In this document: positions 51,305 through 60,752 of the stretch, piece after piece
Layout: each line of letters opens with the position of its first letter
How positions within the stretch are numbered: the stretch's first letter is position 1
NCBI GenBank assembly: GCA_015232355.1
Contig: JADFZW010000015.1
Coordinates: 62,001 to 126,000, forward strand
Source: Oligoflexia bacterium
Lineage (GTDB): Bacteria > Bdellovibrionota > Bacteriovoracia > Bacteriovoracales > Bacteriovoracaceae
Length of the DNA stretch: 64,000 nucleotides
Direction of reading: 5' to 3'
Notes under the pieces: model-generated
Database searches by the model: none
Told to the model about the DNA's origin: nothing
What the model saw: the letters and a program-made list of their open reading frames with translations, nothing else
Position numbers and translations under genes: made by a program

Positions 51305-51502
51305 TCAGTTCCCCCCTTTAAAATGAAATGATATGTATTTTAATCAACAATAAAATAGTACCAATATAAATATTTATTAATAATAGTAATGATGTCCAGC
51401 TATTTTACCAAATATCTGACAACAATATTAAAGTTGACTATTTAATAATAGAATAGCAAATAAAAGAGGATAAATAAGATAGATGAATAATAGGAGAGTT
51501 TT

Positions 51503-52681
51503 ATGGTAAACTTTAAAGATATTTTTGGGATGAATGCTGATCAAGTGAATCAAAGCATAGATGATTCAGAAATAAAGCTTGATGATACTTCAACACTCAA
51601 CTATTCAGATGTTTTAAAAGAGATAAACTTATTAGATGCTGATGAAGTAATGAAGCAAATAAAGGATCTTAAATCGGAGCTGAAGGATCAAGTAACAATA
51701 TTAGGTCATCATTATCAACAAGATGACATTATTTCATTTGCTGACATAACTGGTGACTCACTTATATTGTCACAAGAGGCTTCAAAAATTAAAAAACCCT
51801 ACACAATATTTTGTGGTGTTCACTTTATGGCCGAGACAGCTGATCTACTATCACAAGGTAGGACGCAAAGAGTGATTCTGCCAGATTTGTCCGCTGGTTG
51901 TTCAATGGCGGATATGGCCTCTGCAGAAGATGTTGAAGATGCTATTGCTAAAATAAATAAGATAAATCAAAAAATTATTCCTATTACCTATGTAAATTCT
52001 AGTGCGGCCATAAAAGCTTTAGTTGGAAGATATGATGGTTATGTTTGCACCTCTTCTAATGCAGAAAAAATTATTAAAGAAGCATTTCGAGTCGCAGGTA
52101 ATGACAGTAAAATATTTTTTCTTCCCGATCAACATTTGGGACGAAATACTTGTTATAAGATGGGAATTCCTTTAGAGGAGATGTATTTATATTCTCCTGA
52201 TCTAGAGGTAAATGAGATTGAAATTAAAAGAAGTAGAATTATTTTGTGGAATGGTTATTGTTTCGTTCATCAAGGATTTAGTGTACAACAAATCGAAGCA
52301 ATTCGCAAAACATCTCCAGAGACAAAAGTAATAGTTCATCCAGAGTGTCCTTTTGATGTAGTAATGAATAGTGATTTAGTTGGTTCTACTGCTTATATTG
52401 TAAAAGTAATTAGTGAGGCAGCAGAGGGTTCGAAATTTGCGGTGGGTACGGAAATAAATTTAGTCAATCGATTAGCACAAAAATTTAAAGGTAAAAAAGA
52501 GATTAAATCATTATCACCATATCAATGTATCTGTTCAACTATGTACAGAATTAAACCAAAAGCATTGCTACTTGCTCTGATATCAATAAAAAATAATAAC
52601 CCGATAAATGTTATTAGAGTAGAGGAGAAAATCAGAGAAGATGCTTTGAAGGCAATAAACAAAATGCTTTCTATAAAATAG
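51503..52681 (+). CDS. nadA: Quinolinate synthase
   Basis: A 392-residue [4Fe-4S] enzyme that condenses iminoaspartate and dihydroxyacetone phosphate to quinolinate for NAD synthesis. Motifs include LGHHYQQDDIISFAD, FCGVHFMAETADLLS, LPDLSAGCSMAD, FLPDQHLGRNT, WNGYCFVHQGF, HPECPFDVV, GTEINLVNRLA and the final cluster cysteine in CICSTMYRI. An N-terminal extension of about 40 residues is present. The cysteine desulfurase gene follows 20 bp later. Confidence 0.97.
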   Translation: MVNFKDIFGMNADQVNQSIDDSEIKLDDTSTLNYSDVLKEINLLDADEVMKQIKDLKSELKDQVTILGHHYQQDDIISFADITGDSLILSQEASKIKKPYTIFCGVHFMAETADLLSQGRTQRVILPDLSAGCSMADMASAEDVEDAIAKINKINQKIIPITYVNSSAAIKALVGRYDGYVCTSSNAEKIIKEAFRVAGNDSKIFFLPDQHLGRNTCYKMGIPLEEMYLYSPDLEVNEIEIKRSRIILWNGYCFVHQGFSVQQIEAIRKTSPETKVIVHPECPFDVVMNSDLVGSTAYIVKVISEAAEGSKFAVGTEINLVNRLAQKFKGKKEIKSLSPYQCICSTMYRIKPKALLLALISIKNNNPINVIRVEEKIREDALKAINKMLSIK

Positions 52682-52701
52682 GGGATAATTAGGAGGTAAT
52701 A

Positions 52702-53925
52702 ATGAATGCGACAAGAAAGATATATGCCGATTATAATGCTTCAACACCACTGCATCCGCAGGTAATAAAATATTTAAAGGAGAGATTGGATTTAGATCTT
52801 TGGGCCAATCCTAATTCTCATCACAAAATGGGAAAGATGTTATTAGATGGAATTAATCGATGTCGTACAATTTGTGCTGACTCTTTAGCTGCGGATACTG
52901 ATTCTATTATCTTTACCTCAGGTGCTTCAGAGGGAATCTCTACAATTTTTCATGTGATCTGTGGCAATAGAGATAGTAATAAAGATATTTTATTAATCTC
53001 ATCGATCGAGCATCCAGCAGTAAGTGAGAGTGCGAACTACTACAAAAAATTTGGATATAAGGTAATTAAGTGGCCAGTTAATCATCATGGAGAAATAGAT
53101 TTAAATTTTATTAAGAGTGATCTTGATAATTTTAAAGAACGAGTAGCAATGGTGGCGATCATGGCCGCTAATAATGAGAGTGGAGTAATTCAACCAATTG
53201 AAGAAGTAGGTTTATATTGTGAGCGTTACTCAATTCCCTTCTTTTCAGATACCACTCAATTGATTGCAAAAGAGGAATTTAATTTTAATAAATCTGCAAT
53301 GGATTTTGCAGTAATATCTGCTCACAAATTCTCAGGGCCCATTGGAGTAGGAGCAATTCTTTACAAGCATCACAAACCTCACTTGAAAAAAATATTAAAG
53401 GAAAATGCATTGATATTAGGTGGTGGCCAGCAGGAAGGGCTGAGATCTGGAACTCAAAATTACTTAGGTATTGAATGTATGAGTGTTGCTCTTAGAGCAT
53501 CGATAGAAGATTATAAAGAGAGTAAAAAACTTTTGCATAAGTATCGTATGAGATTTGAAAATGATCTATGTGCTCAATTTAAAAATTTAATAATCCTTGG
53601 ATCAGGAGCGAGCAGACGACTTCCACAGACAACACTACTATCTTATCCAGGAATATATGGGCCAATAATTCAACAACAATTAGATAGTCAAAATATCTTT
53701 GTTAGTACTTCAGCTGCATGCTCGGATCACTCCAACTCTAATCATCAGCAAAAATCTGCAGGTATTGCTCAATTGATGGGTTACTCCGAGGATGTGGCCA
53801 GAGGAATGATAAGAGTTAGTTTGGGTGGTTTGGATATCGTAGATAACAGCGAAGAGATATACAAATTATTACATTTAAAGTTTTCACAAGCTATTTTAAA
53901 ACTTGCTAAGGTTGGTGAGTGGTAG
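52702..53925 (+). CDS. Cysteine desulfurase (NifS/IscS family), linked to nadA
   Basis: A 407-residue class V PLP enzyme that moves sulfur from cysteine. The internal-aldimine lysine is Lys209 in SAHKFSGP, the persulfide cysteine is Cys340 in SAACSDH, and GLRSGTQN is typical of the family. AGGAGG lies before the ATG. Its location 20 bp after nadA suggests that it supplies sulfur for the NadA iron-sulfur cluster, as known for nifS-nadA pairs in other bacteria. The last 30 bp overlap the convergent giant kinase gene. Confidence 0.93.
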   Translation: MNATRKIYADYNASTPLHPQVIKYLKERLDLDLWANPNSHHKMGKMLLDGINRCRTICADSLAADTDSIIFTSGASEGISTIFHVICGNRDSNKDILLISSIEHPAVSESANYYKKFGYKVIKWPVNHHGEIDLNFIKSDLDNFKERVAMVAIMAANNESGVIQPIEEVGLYCERYSIPFFSDTTQLIAKEEFNFNKSAMDFAVISAHKFSGPIGVGAILYKHHKPHLKKILKENALILGGGQQEGLRSGTQNYLGIECMSVALRASIEDYKESKKLLHKYRMRFENDLCAQFKNLIILGSGASRRLPQTTLLSYPGIYGPIIQQQLDSQNIFVSTSAACSDHSNSNHQQKSAGIAQLMGYSEDVARGMIRVSLGGLDIVDNSEEIYKLLHLKFSQAILKLAKVGEW

Positions 53926-56900
53926 CTTAATTACAAAAGCAATCTCTTTATTATATTTGTTATCAGCATCTTGTATGTTTTGTAATTCTATATGAATATC
54001 TCCTCCTAATTGTTTGATAGTCTCTTTGACCGCATCCATTCCTACACCTCTGCCGGAAATGTCAGAGATGTTTTTAGATGTTGTAAATCCAGGAAGAAAA
54101 ATTAATTCCACTAGTTCATTATCGGATAAATTATTTATTGAATCACTTGAGATGAGTCCCTTTTGGGCCGCTATATCTTTTATTTTGTTCAAATCTACAC
54201 CTCTACCATCATCTTTAAATATTAATTGATAGTGATCATCATCAGTACTTTTAAAAAGTTCGATAGAGATGTTTCCGACTGGTTTTTTTCCTTTCTTTAA
54301 ACGTTCATCAGGTGTTTCAATTCCATGTTCGATTGAATTAGTAAAGAGATGGAGGAAAATACTTTTAAGTGAAATTATAATGTTTCCGTTAGTAATTTGC
54401 AGGCCATTATCAGTGATTTTTACTTCTGGAATTTCTTTGCCTAATCTCTTAGAAAGCACAGAGAGATCCTGCAAGTTATTGCTAATTATTTCTGCAATTG
54501 AAATTGAAATTGGAGTAGAGGAGGTAGTGTTTTTTTCTTCAGTGACATTCAAGTTCTTTAATTTATCATTAAAGATTTTTTCATATTTATTAATCAATGT
54601 TTGTAATTTGTTAAAATTTTGCAAATCGCTTTCGCTTTGATGGGCCAAATCCTTTATTTTTTCGAATCTACATTGGCGGGCCATTCCTTTAATGGTGTGT
54701 AAGTTTCTTTTTAAATTTTGTTTATTTGTTTCACTATCGCTTAATAGATTTTTAGTGAAATTAAAAAATTCTCTGCTCTGAGTATGAGGGATTGATAAAA
54801 GTTGACTTAGAATTTCTAATTCCTCTTCTTTTTCCTGTGCTAATTTTTGTAATTTTCTAAGGGCCGTAACGTCTCTTATGGTGATCATTATTTTGACAAT
54901 TACTTTATTTTGGATGATAGGATTCCAGTCTAGTTCTAAAGTTTTGCTTTTGCCATCCATGTAGTTTTTTACATACTCTTTTGGAAGTTTTGTTTTATTT
55001 AATTTAAAATTTAATTCGCTACCACCTAGGCAAGAATTAATAACACTTTTGATTTGGTTAATGTCATCACTACTTAAATTACTATTTAAAAATAATAGTT
55101 CATCAACATTTTCTTCTGCGATTTGAGTGGTTTCTAAGATCTCTTGTAGATGTGTTGAATATTCACTATGAACAATACCCTTTGGAGGTAGGATAGAAAA
55201 TATTCCTTGTTTGATATTTTGAAACATGAAACGGATGTGTTCGTTTTTTTCATTTAAAAGAGCACTTTTTTCATTAACTAATTTTTCCAAGTTTTGATAA
55301 ATTCTACTGTTAGTAACAGAGACTGCAGTTTGCGCAGATAATATTTTTAATACTGTTATTCTATCTTCAGTAAAAATATTTTCTGATAAATTATTCTCAA
55401 GATAAATTACACCTAAAACTTTGCCTTGATTTAGTACGGGAATACAAAGAATTGATTTTAATTTTTTATCATAAACAACTGGATCATGAATAAAGTCACC
55501 ACTTGCAGATGCATTCTTTAAAATTACACTCTCTCTTCCTCTGAAAACATATTGAATAATTGAAACTGGAACATCAGTTTGTGTATTGCTGAAGATATCT
55601 TGGTTTTGCATAACTTCGGCGTGCTCATCTTCTATTTTTGCTTGCAAAAGTAATTTGTTAGAGAGTTCATCAACTAAAAAGAGAAGACCCTTTTTAGCAT
55701 GAGCATTTTCACAAATTAAAAGGATTAGTTTGTGAAGTAGTTTTGAAAAGACTACTTCACTAGAGATATCTTGAGATGCTTTAACAATTGATACTAGATC
55801 AAGATTTGCACTCTCTTGTTTATCTTGTTTAGTATGAAAACCCTTTGCTAAAAGAAAAGGATATCTTTTATTTAATTGAAGTACTTTTGCCTCTGCTCCC
55901 CATAACTGATATTTTTCTTTGGCGATATTTAAATATGAGTAAGCTATTTTATTTCTACTTCTTTTTAAATAATAAATTCCGGCCAATTCATAAGATAATG
56001 CCTCTTCTTGCAAATATTCATTTTGGGCCGCTAGATCTATGGCCAAATCATAAAACTCCTCAGCTTTTTTCCACTTACTTGCCGTTCGTGCTAATTCTGC
56101 TTCAATAAGGTAACATTTATGTAGAAAGTTTTGGGGAGAGTATTTGGCACGATCACGAAGTTTTTTTAAATTTATCTTTGCTTCAATTCTTCTGAAAAAA
56201 GTTTGATTTTCATCAGCTAGCAATATTAGTGAACCATAAAAGAAAAGAACAATTTCAGTTATACTTGAAACGGCAGCATCTTTATATTTACAAGCATGAT
56301 TATAATTTTCAAGTCCACTCTTGTATAAACCAAAGAACATACTGAGTGCAACTTTATTAATGTACAATACACTTAAGCATGATTTATTATTTTTTTGAAG
56401 AAAATCTTTTAGAACTTCTTCTTCATTCATCACCGATCCAGTTAGGATATCTCTTTTCTCATCATTATCATTATTAATATCCGATAGGTTTAAAAGGTTT
56501 TGATGAACAATATTATTAAAGCTAACGTAAGTATATTGCTTTAAGTTTTTCATTATATTGGAATGATTTTGCATATCAGTTTGTAATTTTTTTAATTCCA
56601 ATCCTGACCAAAAACTATAATCTGATAAAATATATAATGATAGGGCCGCGAATTCAAAATCCCCTGTCTCTAATCCCGTTAGATATCCGTGCTGTAGTTG
56701 TTCCAAAGTAATTCTTAGTGGTTTATCATAGTGTTCACAAAATAGATTTTTGTATAATATATTACTGGCCCTAGTTTCTGCTATGTCGTATTTTTCACTA
56801 AGCATGTAATAGACATCTCTCCACTTTATTGCAGATTTAATATCTCCTAATGAACACATAATCATCATATAAACTAAATAACTTCTTCCTGCATGTTCAT

Positions 56901-59436
56901 TGTTTCCGTATTGTAGAGTTTTATTTATTATATTACAGGAGGCAATAAGTAGTAGATTAGGGGAAGCAATATATAGAGAAGAAAATACACCATTAAATAA
57001 ACGTAGGGTATCGAGAGTGTTTACGTCGCAAACTACTGGTAGCTTTTGAATATCACTAATGGATTTATTAAAGAGTTTGCTTTTAGTCTTTAAAACATTT
57101 GCTAATACATGTAACAGAGTAGGATTTTGAGGAAATTCTAATTTAAATTCTTTTAAAATTAATTTAAAAATATCAACAGCATCTAAACGTCGATCTTGTG
57201 CTTGTAGTGCTTTAATTTTAATTTCTAAAATTAATACCTTATGATGAATTTTGCTAAGATGAGGTAATGTTGATTCAATTAAATTATAAGTTTCATTAAA
57301 ATCACCATTGAGATAGGCAGATTCTATTGCTCCTGTTTGCAAGTCAAAGATAAGATCATAATCTTCATTCCAAGGATTAGAGTTATTAGATTTATTAATT
57401 TGTAATAATAATTCAATACCTCTCTTGTAATAACTAAAAGAAAAATCATAAGCGTTGGATCGTCTTGCATTATTACCTGCTTGCAGATTTAATTTAATCA
57501 ATTGTTTTATTTCATTTTGTTCAGTAATTAATTGGCCACCGATATTGAAATGATTAACAATATCAAAAACTTTATCTTCAACATTTTCACTTTTTAAAGC
57601 ACGTTTTAAAAGTAGGCGTCCAATTTTTAAATGATATTTAGGATATTCATTACTATCAATTAGAGCGTAGGTACTTTGTTGAACTTTATCGTGTAGAAAT
57701 TTAACTTCATAGTGGGTAGTATCATTAGTATTATTAAGAGCTAAAATTAAATCATCACTAAAAGCAGGAAGTAAATCGTTTTTAGTTTGATCTATAGATT
57801 TTTCATAAATAATAGAGAGTGTTTCGATATCAAATTTATTTCCTAAGCAAGCGGCCAACTTTAAACAATCTCTGGTTTGAGTTGGAAGTGTAAATAATTT
57901 TTTTGTTAATAATTCAACAATATTACTAGAAACCTCTTTTTTTTCAATTTCAAGAAGGTCCCAACACCAATTATGAGTATCATAATCATAGCGAATTAAA
58001 TTTTCATCATAAATAGATTTTAAAAATTGAATTGCAAATAAAGGATTTCCTCCTGTTTTTTTATAACAAAAATGGGCCAACGGTTTAGTTGATGAAATAT
58101 CTGATTTTAAACTATCGGCCACTAAACAATTGATATCTTCTATTGAAATTTCATTTAACTTTATATTTTCAATATTAGATATTTCTTTAAGAATTGAAAA
58201 TAGTGGATGTGATTTATCAACTTCGTTATCGCGATAAGCTCCAATAAAGAAGAAATTTTTAATATCTTTATTTGTAATAAAAAGATTGATTAGTTTAAGT
58301 GAAGGATAGTCGGCCCATTGTAGATCATCTAAAAAAATTACTAAAGGAGAATCAGGGGTAGAAAGGGATTGAATAAAATTTTGAAATACCAAGTTAAATC
58401 TGTTTTGTGTTTGAATGGAATTTAATTGCGATATAGCTGGCTGCTTGCCAATTATTAATTCAAGTTGTGGGATAACATCTACTACCACTTGACCAATATT
58501 TCCAAGAGAACGCTGAATCTTTTTTTTCCAATAGGCGATGCGATCATCTTTTTCCATTAATATTTTTTTTACATACTCTTGAAATGCCTGAATTATTGGA
58601 GCATAAGGGATAGATTTTTTTAATTGTTCGAATTTTCCACTGATAAAGTAACCATTATTTTCATTCACAAATTTATGCAGCTCTTTAACCACCGATGATT
58701 TTCCAATACCAGAATAACCTGAAATTAACAGCACTTTATTATCATTTTTTTTACAACACTCTTTAAATAAAGTTTGTAATTTTTGTACGTACTCCTCTCT
58801 TCCATATAAGCGGGTAGAGATCTCTAAGCGATCGAAACAATCTTTTTTTCCTATAGGAAAATCTATCATTGCATGGCCATTTAATTGGCGATGAAATTCT
58901 TCATAAAGTTGCGAGCATTTATTTAAATCATAAAGTAATCCATAAATACTTTGATATCTTTCAGAGGGATGTTTACTAATTAACTTCATTATTATGTTAG
59001 ATATAGCTATAGGAATTGATGAATCAATTTCGTCGGGTTTAGTTGGATACTTAGTTAAATGCAGGTTAATTATTTCTAGTGTATCATTAGATACATTGTT
59101 AAAGGGATCTTTCCCTGTGAATAATTCATATAGAGTCATTCCTAGAGAATAAAAATCACTACGATAATCTAAACTTTGATTTATTCTTCCTGTTTGTTCT
59201 GGAGAGATATATTGTAGTTCATGAATATTATTTATGTTTAAATTTGTGTTTACATCTTTACTTAAATCTTTGTTTAAATCTATCTCTTCAGTATCATCAT
59301 TATAAAAAATATTGTAAGGGTTGATGGCAGTATGTATGATTTTTTTTTGATGAATTTTTTGCAAACATTCGCAAATTTTAATTGCAATCTGTATTTTATT
59401 TTCTTTGAAAGCATGTTTTTTTAATGGGACTATCAT
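53896..59436 (-). CDS. Giant pseudokinase-AAA-GAF-HPt-CheA-type histidine kinase
   Basis: A 1846-residue signalling protein of the multi-kinase type. Order: Ser/Thr-kinase C-lobe (about 1-180) without the Gly-rich loop and with HTAINPYN (35-42) where active kinases have HRDxKPxN; AAA ATPase (Walker A GYSGIGKSS 240-248, LDDLQW about 365); a long helical TPR-like region; GAF (about 1215-1385); PAS-like part; HPt with His1580 in HTIKG; CheA-type ATPase (about 1690-1845; N-box FTNSIEHG, DDGRG, SGRGVGMDAV). Related multi-kinases end in an ordinary HisKA kinase; this one ends like CheA. CheY- and CheX-like genes lie just upstream on the same strand. Confidence 0.88.
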   Translation of the reverse strand: MIVPLKKHAFKENKIQIAIKICECLQKIHQKKIIHTAINPYNIFYNDDTEEIDLNKDLSKDVNTNLNINNIHELQYISPEQTGRINQSLDYRSDFYSLGMTLYELFTGKDPFNNVSNDTLEIINLHLTKYPTKPDEIDSSIPIAISNIIMKLISKHPSERYQSIYGLLYDLNKCSQLYEEFHRQLNGHAMIDFPIGKKDCFDRLEISTRLYGREEYVQKLQTLFKECCKKNDNKVLLISGYSGIGKSSVVKELHKFVNENNGYFISGKFEQLKKSIPYAPIIQAFQEYVKKILMEKDDRIAYWKKKIQRSLGNIGQVVVDVIPQLELIIGKQPAISQLNSIQTQNRFNLVFQNFIQSLSTPDSPLVIFLDDLQWADYPSLKLINLFITNKDIKNFFFIGAYRDNEVDKSHPLFSILKEISNIENIKLNEISIEDINCLVADSLKSDISSTKPLAHFCYKKTGGNPLFAIQFLKSIYDENLIRYDYDTHNWCWDLLEIEKKEVSSNIVELLTKKLFTLPTQTRDCLKLAACLGNKFDIETLSIIYEKSIDQTKNDLLPAFSDDLILALNNTNDTTHYEVKFLHDKVQQSTYALIDSNEYPKYHLKIGRLLLKRALKSENVEDKVFDIVNHFNIGGQLITEQNEIKQLIKLNLQAGNNARRSNAYDFSFSYYKRGIELLLQINKSNNSNPWNEDYDLIFDLQTGAIESAYLNGDFNETYNLIESTLPHLSKIHHKVLILEIKIKALQAQDRRLDAVDIFKLILKEFKLEFPQNPTLLHVLANVLKTKSKLFNKSISDIQKLPVVCDVNTLDTLRLFNGVFSSLYIASPNLLLIASCNIINKTLQYGNNEHAGRSYLVYMMIMCSLGDIKSAIKWRDVYYMLSEKYDIAETRASNILYKNLFCEHYDKPLRITLEQLQHGYLTGLETGDFEFAALSLYILSDYSFWSGLELKKLQTDMQNHSNIMKNLKQYTYVSFNNIVHQNLLNLSDINNDNDEKRDILTGSVMNEEEVLKDFLQKNNKSCLSVLYINKVALSMFFGLYKSGLENYNHACKYKDAAVSSITEIVLFFYGSLILLADENQTFFRRIEAKINLKKLRDRAKYSPQNFLHKCYLIEAELARTASKWKKAEEFYDLAIDLAAQNEYLQEEALSYELAGIYYLKRSRNKIAYSYLNIAKEKYQLWGAEAKVLQLNKRYPFLLAKGFHTKQDKQESANLDLVSIVKASQDISSEVVFSKLLHKLILLICENAHAKKGLLFLVDELSNKLLLQAKIEDEHAEVMQNQDIFSNTQTDVPVSIIQYVFRGRESVILKNASASGDFIHDPVVYDKKLKSILCIPVLNQGKVLGVIYLENNLSENIFTEDRITVLKILSAQTAVSVTNSRIYQNLEKLVNEKSALLNEKNEHIRFMFQNIKQGIFSILPPKGIVHSEYSTHLQEILETTQIAEENVDELLFLNSNLSSDDINQIKSVINSCLGGSELNFKLNKTKLPKEYVKNYMDGKSKTLELDWNPIIQNKVIVKIMITIRDVTALRKLQKLAQEKEEELEILSQLLSIPHTQSREFFNFTKNLLSDSETNKQNLKRNLHTIKGMARQCRFEKIKDLAHQSESDLQNFNKLQTLINKYEKIFNDKLKNLNVTEEKNTTSSTPISISIAEIISNNLQDLSVLSKRLGKEIPEVKITDNGLQITNGNIIISLKSIFLHLFTNSIEHGIETPDERLKKGKKPVGNISIELFKSTDDDHYQLIFKDDGRGVDLNKIKDIAAQKGLISSDSINNLSDNELVELIFLPGFTTSKNISDISGRGVGMDAVKETIKQLGGDIHIELQNIQDADNKYNKEIAFVIKLPLTNLSKF

Positions 59437-59536
59437 TATTGCCTCCTATAATTCTATGATCTTTATATTATCACAATAATGATATTTATTATATTTATAT
59501 AGTCTTCAACAAAATGAAAAATGAATTTGTGGAAGA

Positions 59537-59899
59537 TTATAGCTCTAATTGCTTGATTGTTTCGACAATTAGTTCGGGGTCATATGGTTTAGTAATCCAT
59601 GCAATGATACCTAATTTTTTAGCAACTTCCTTGATATCATCTGAAACTTCTGTTGTGGCCATAATTACGGGAATGATTGAGAGTTCTGGTACTTCATGGA
59701 GGCGTTCACACATGGTAATTCCATCCATTTCAGGCATATAATAGTCAGTTATAATTAAATCGATATCTGTGTTTTTTTTAAGCAATTGTAAAGCTTGTAT
59801 ACCATTTTCTGCTTCAAAAGTGATGTGTCCATCAGCTTTTAATAGTTGAGATAATTCTTCAGTTGCTATTTTTGCATCATCTACGATTAATATTTTCAT
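59537..59899 (-). CDS. CheY-like single-domain response regulator
   Basis: A 120-residue receiver. The acidic pocket is Asp7/Asp8, the phospho-acceptor is Asp52 (ITDYYMPEMDG), the Thr is in MATTEV and the Lys in ITKPYDPE. No output domain is present. It lies between the CheX-like gene and the giant CheA-type kinase, so it is the likely phosphate acceptor of that kinase. Chemotaxis CheY or a general phosphorelay protein is possible. Confidence 0.92.
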   Translation of the reverse strand: MKILIVDDAKIATEELSQLLKADGHITFEAENGIQALQLLKKNTDIDLIITDYYMPEMDGITMCERLHEVPELSIIPVIMATTEVSDDIKEVAKKLGIIAWITKPYDPELIVETIKQLEL

Positions 59900-59944
59900 G
59901 TTACTTAAACACCTTAGTTTAAAATTAGTTATGGTTTATATGAT

Positions 59945-60562
59945 CTATGGTTTATTAAAAAATTGTACACAATTAGTTTTAGGTTGTTTTAAATTAATAA
60001 TTGATTTTCTATTTATCTCATCAAATATTTCCGTTAGTTTGTTAGCTTCAACGGAGATAGAGTAATAGCATACAATATTGTGATCATTCCATTTTAATAC
60101 CCAACAATCAAGCTCATCTTTCGAATACAAATCAAGGGTGCTGTTTAAGTTTCCCATCATTTTAGTAGGAATATTTTTATGTTTATTTACACTCACTGGT
60201 GAAATACAGCTAATTGTTTGAGTAAGAGAATTTCGTAAATATCCACTGATAAGATTACAAAATTCAAATAATTGTCTTTGATCTTTGCCAGTACTGATAT
60301 TTATTAAATTCTGTTCATCTTCTTCCGAGTAAAAGCATCCAAACTCTAATTGCATAAAGTTAAGTTGACTCTCTATTTTTACAACCCAATTTTTTGTTTT
60401 TGTAAAATTATCAACATTATTTGTTTTACGATATTTTTCCCATTCAGTAATAGAGACTGTTCCTGGTTTAAAAATGCTTTTAAAGATAGTGATGAGATTA
60501 TCTTTTATAAACGAGGTGATCATTTGACGAAATATTTTTTCTTGCAAGGTTGTTTTCTTCAT
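59945..60562 (-). CDS. CheC/CheX-like protein
   Basis: About 205 residues from the ATG at 60562; an in-frame TTG five codons earlier is less likely. The layout of a long N-terminal helix, beta segments and a middle helix with FEFCNLISGYLRNSL followed by a proline about 19 residues later fits the E-x-x-N...P active motif of CheC/CheX, phosphatases of CheY. Overall similarity is weak. It starts the gene trio that includes CheY and the giant kinase. Confidence 0.55.
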   Translation of the reverse strand: MKKTTLQEKIFRQMITSFIKDNLITIFKSIFKPGTVSITEWEKYRKTNNVDNFTKTKNWVVKIESQLNFMQLEFGCFYSEEDEQNLINISTGKDQRQLFEFCNLISGYLRNSLTQTISCISPVSVNKHKNIPTKMMGNLNSTLDLYSKDELDCWVLKWNDHNIVCYYSISVEANKLTEIFDEINRKSIINLKQPKTNCVQFFNKP

Positions 60563-60752
60563 AATTAAGATTTCCAATTTAAGATTTAGATAAGGAGAAT
60601 TTTTCTTATTTATTCATTAATATAACTATATTTTCTCATAAAATATTTTTTGCTACCAGTTTCTTTTTTGATTACAAAGGGAACGAAATTAATATAGTGT
60701 TATAATATAGTTTTCTACAAAATGAAGTAATAGAGTAACGAGGTCGATCTTG

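Noticed and set aside
50531..51502. parS site near parAB
   Set aside because: No GTTTCACGTGAAAC-like 14-mer or close variant was found by eye.
54269..54640. 123-residue plus-strand frame
   Set aside because: It is the complement of the kinase HPt/ATPase coding region.
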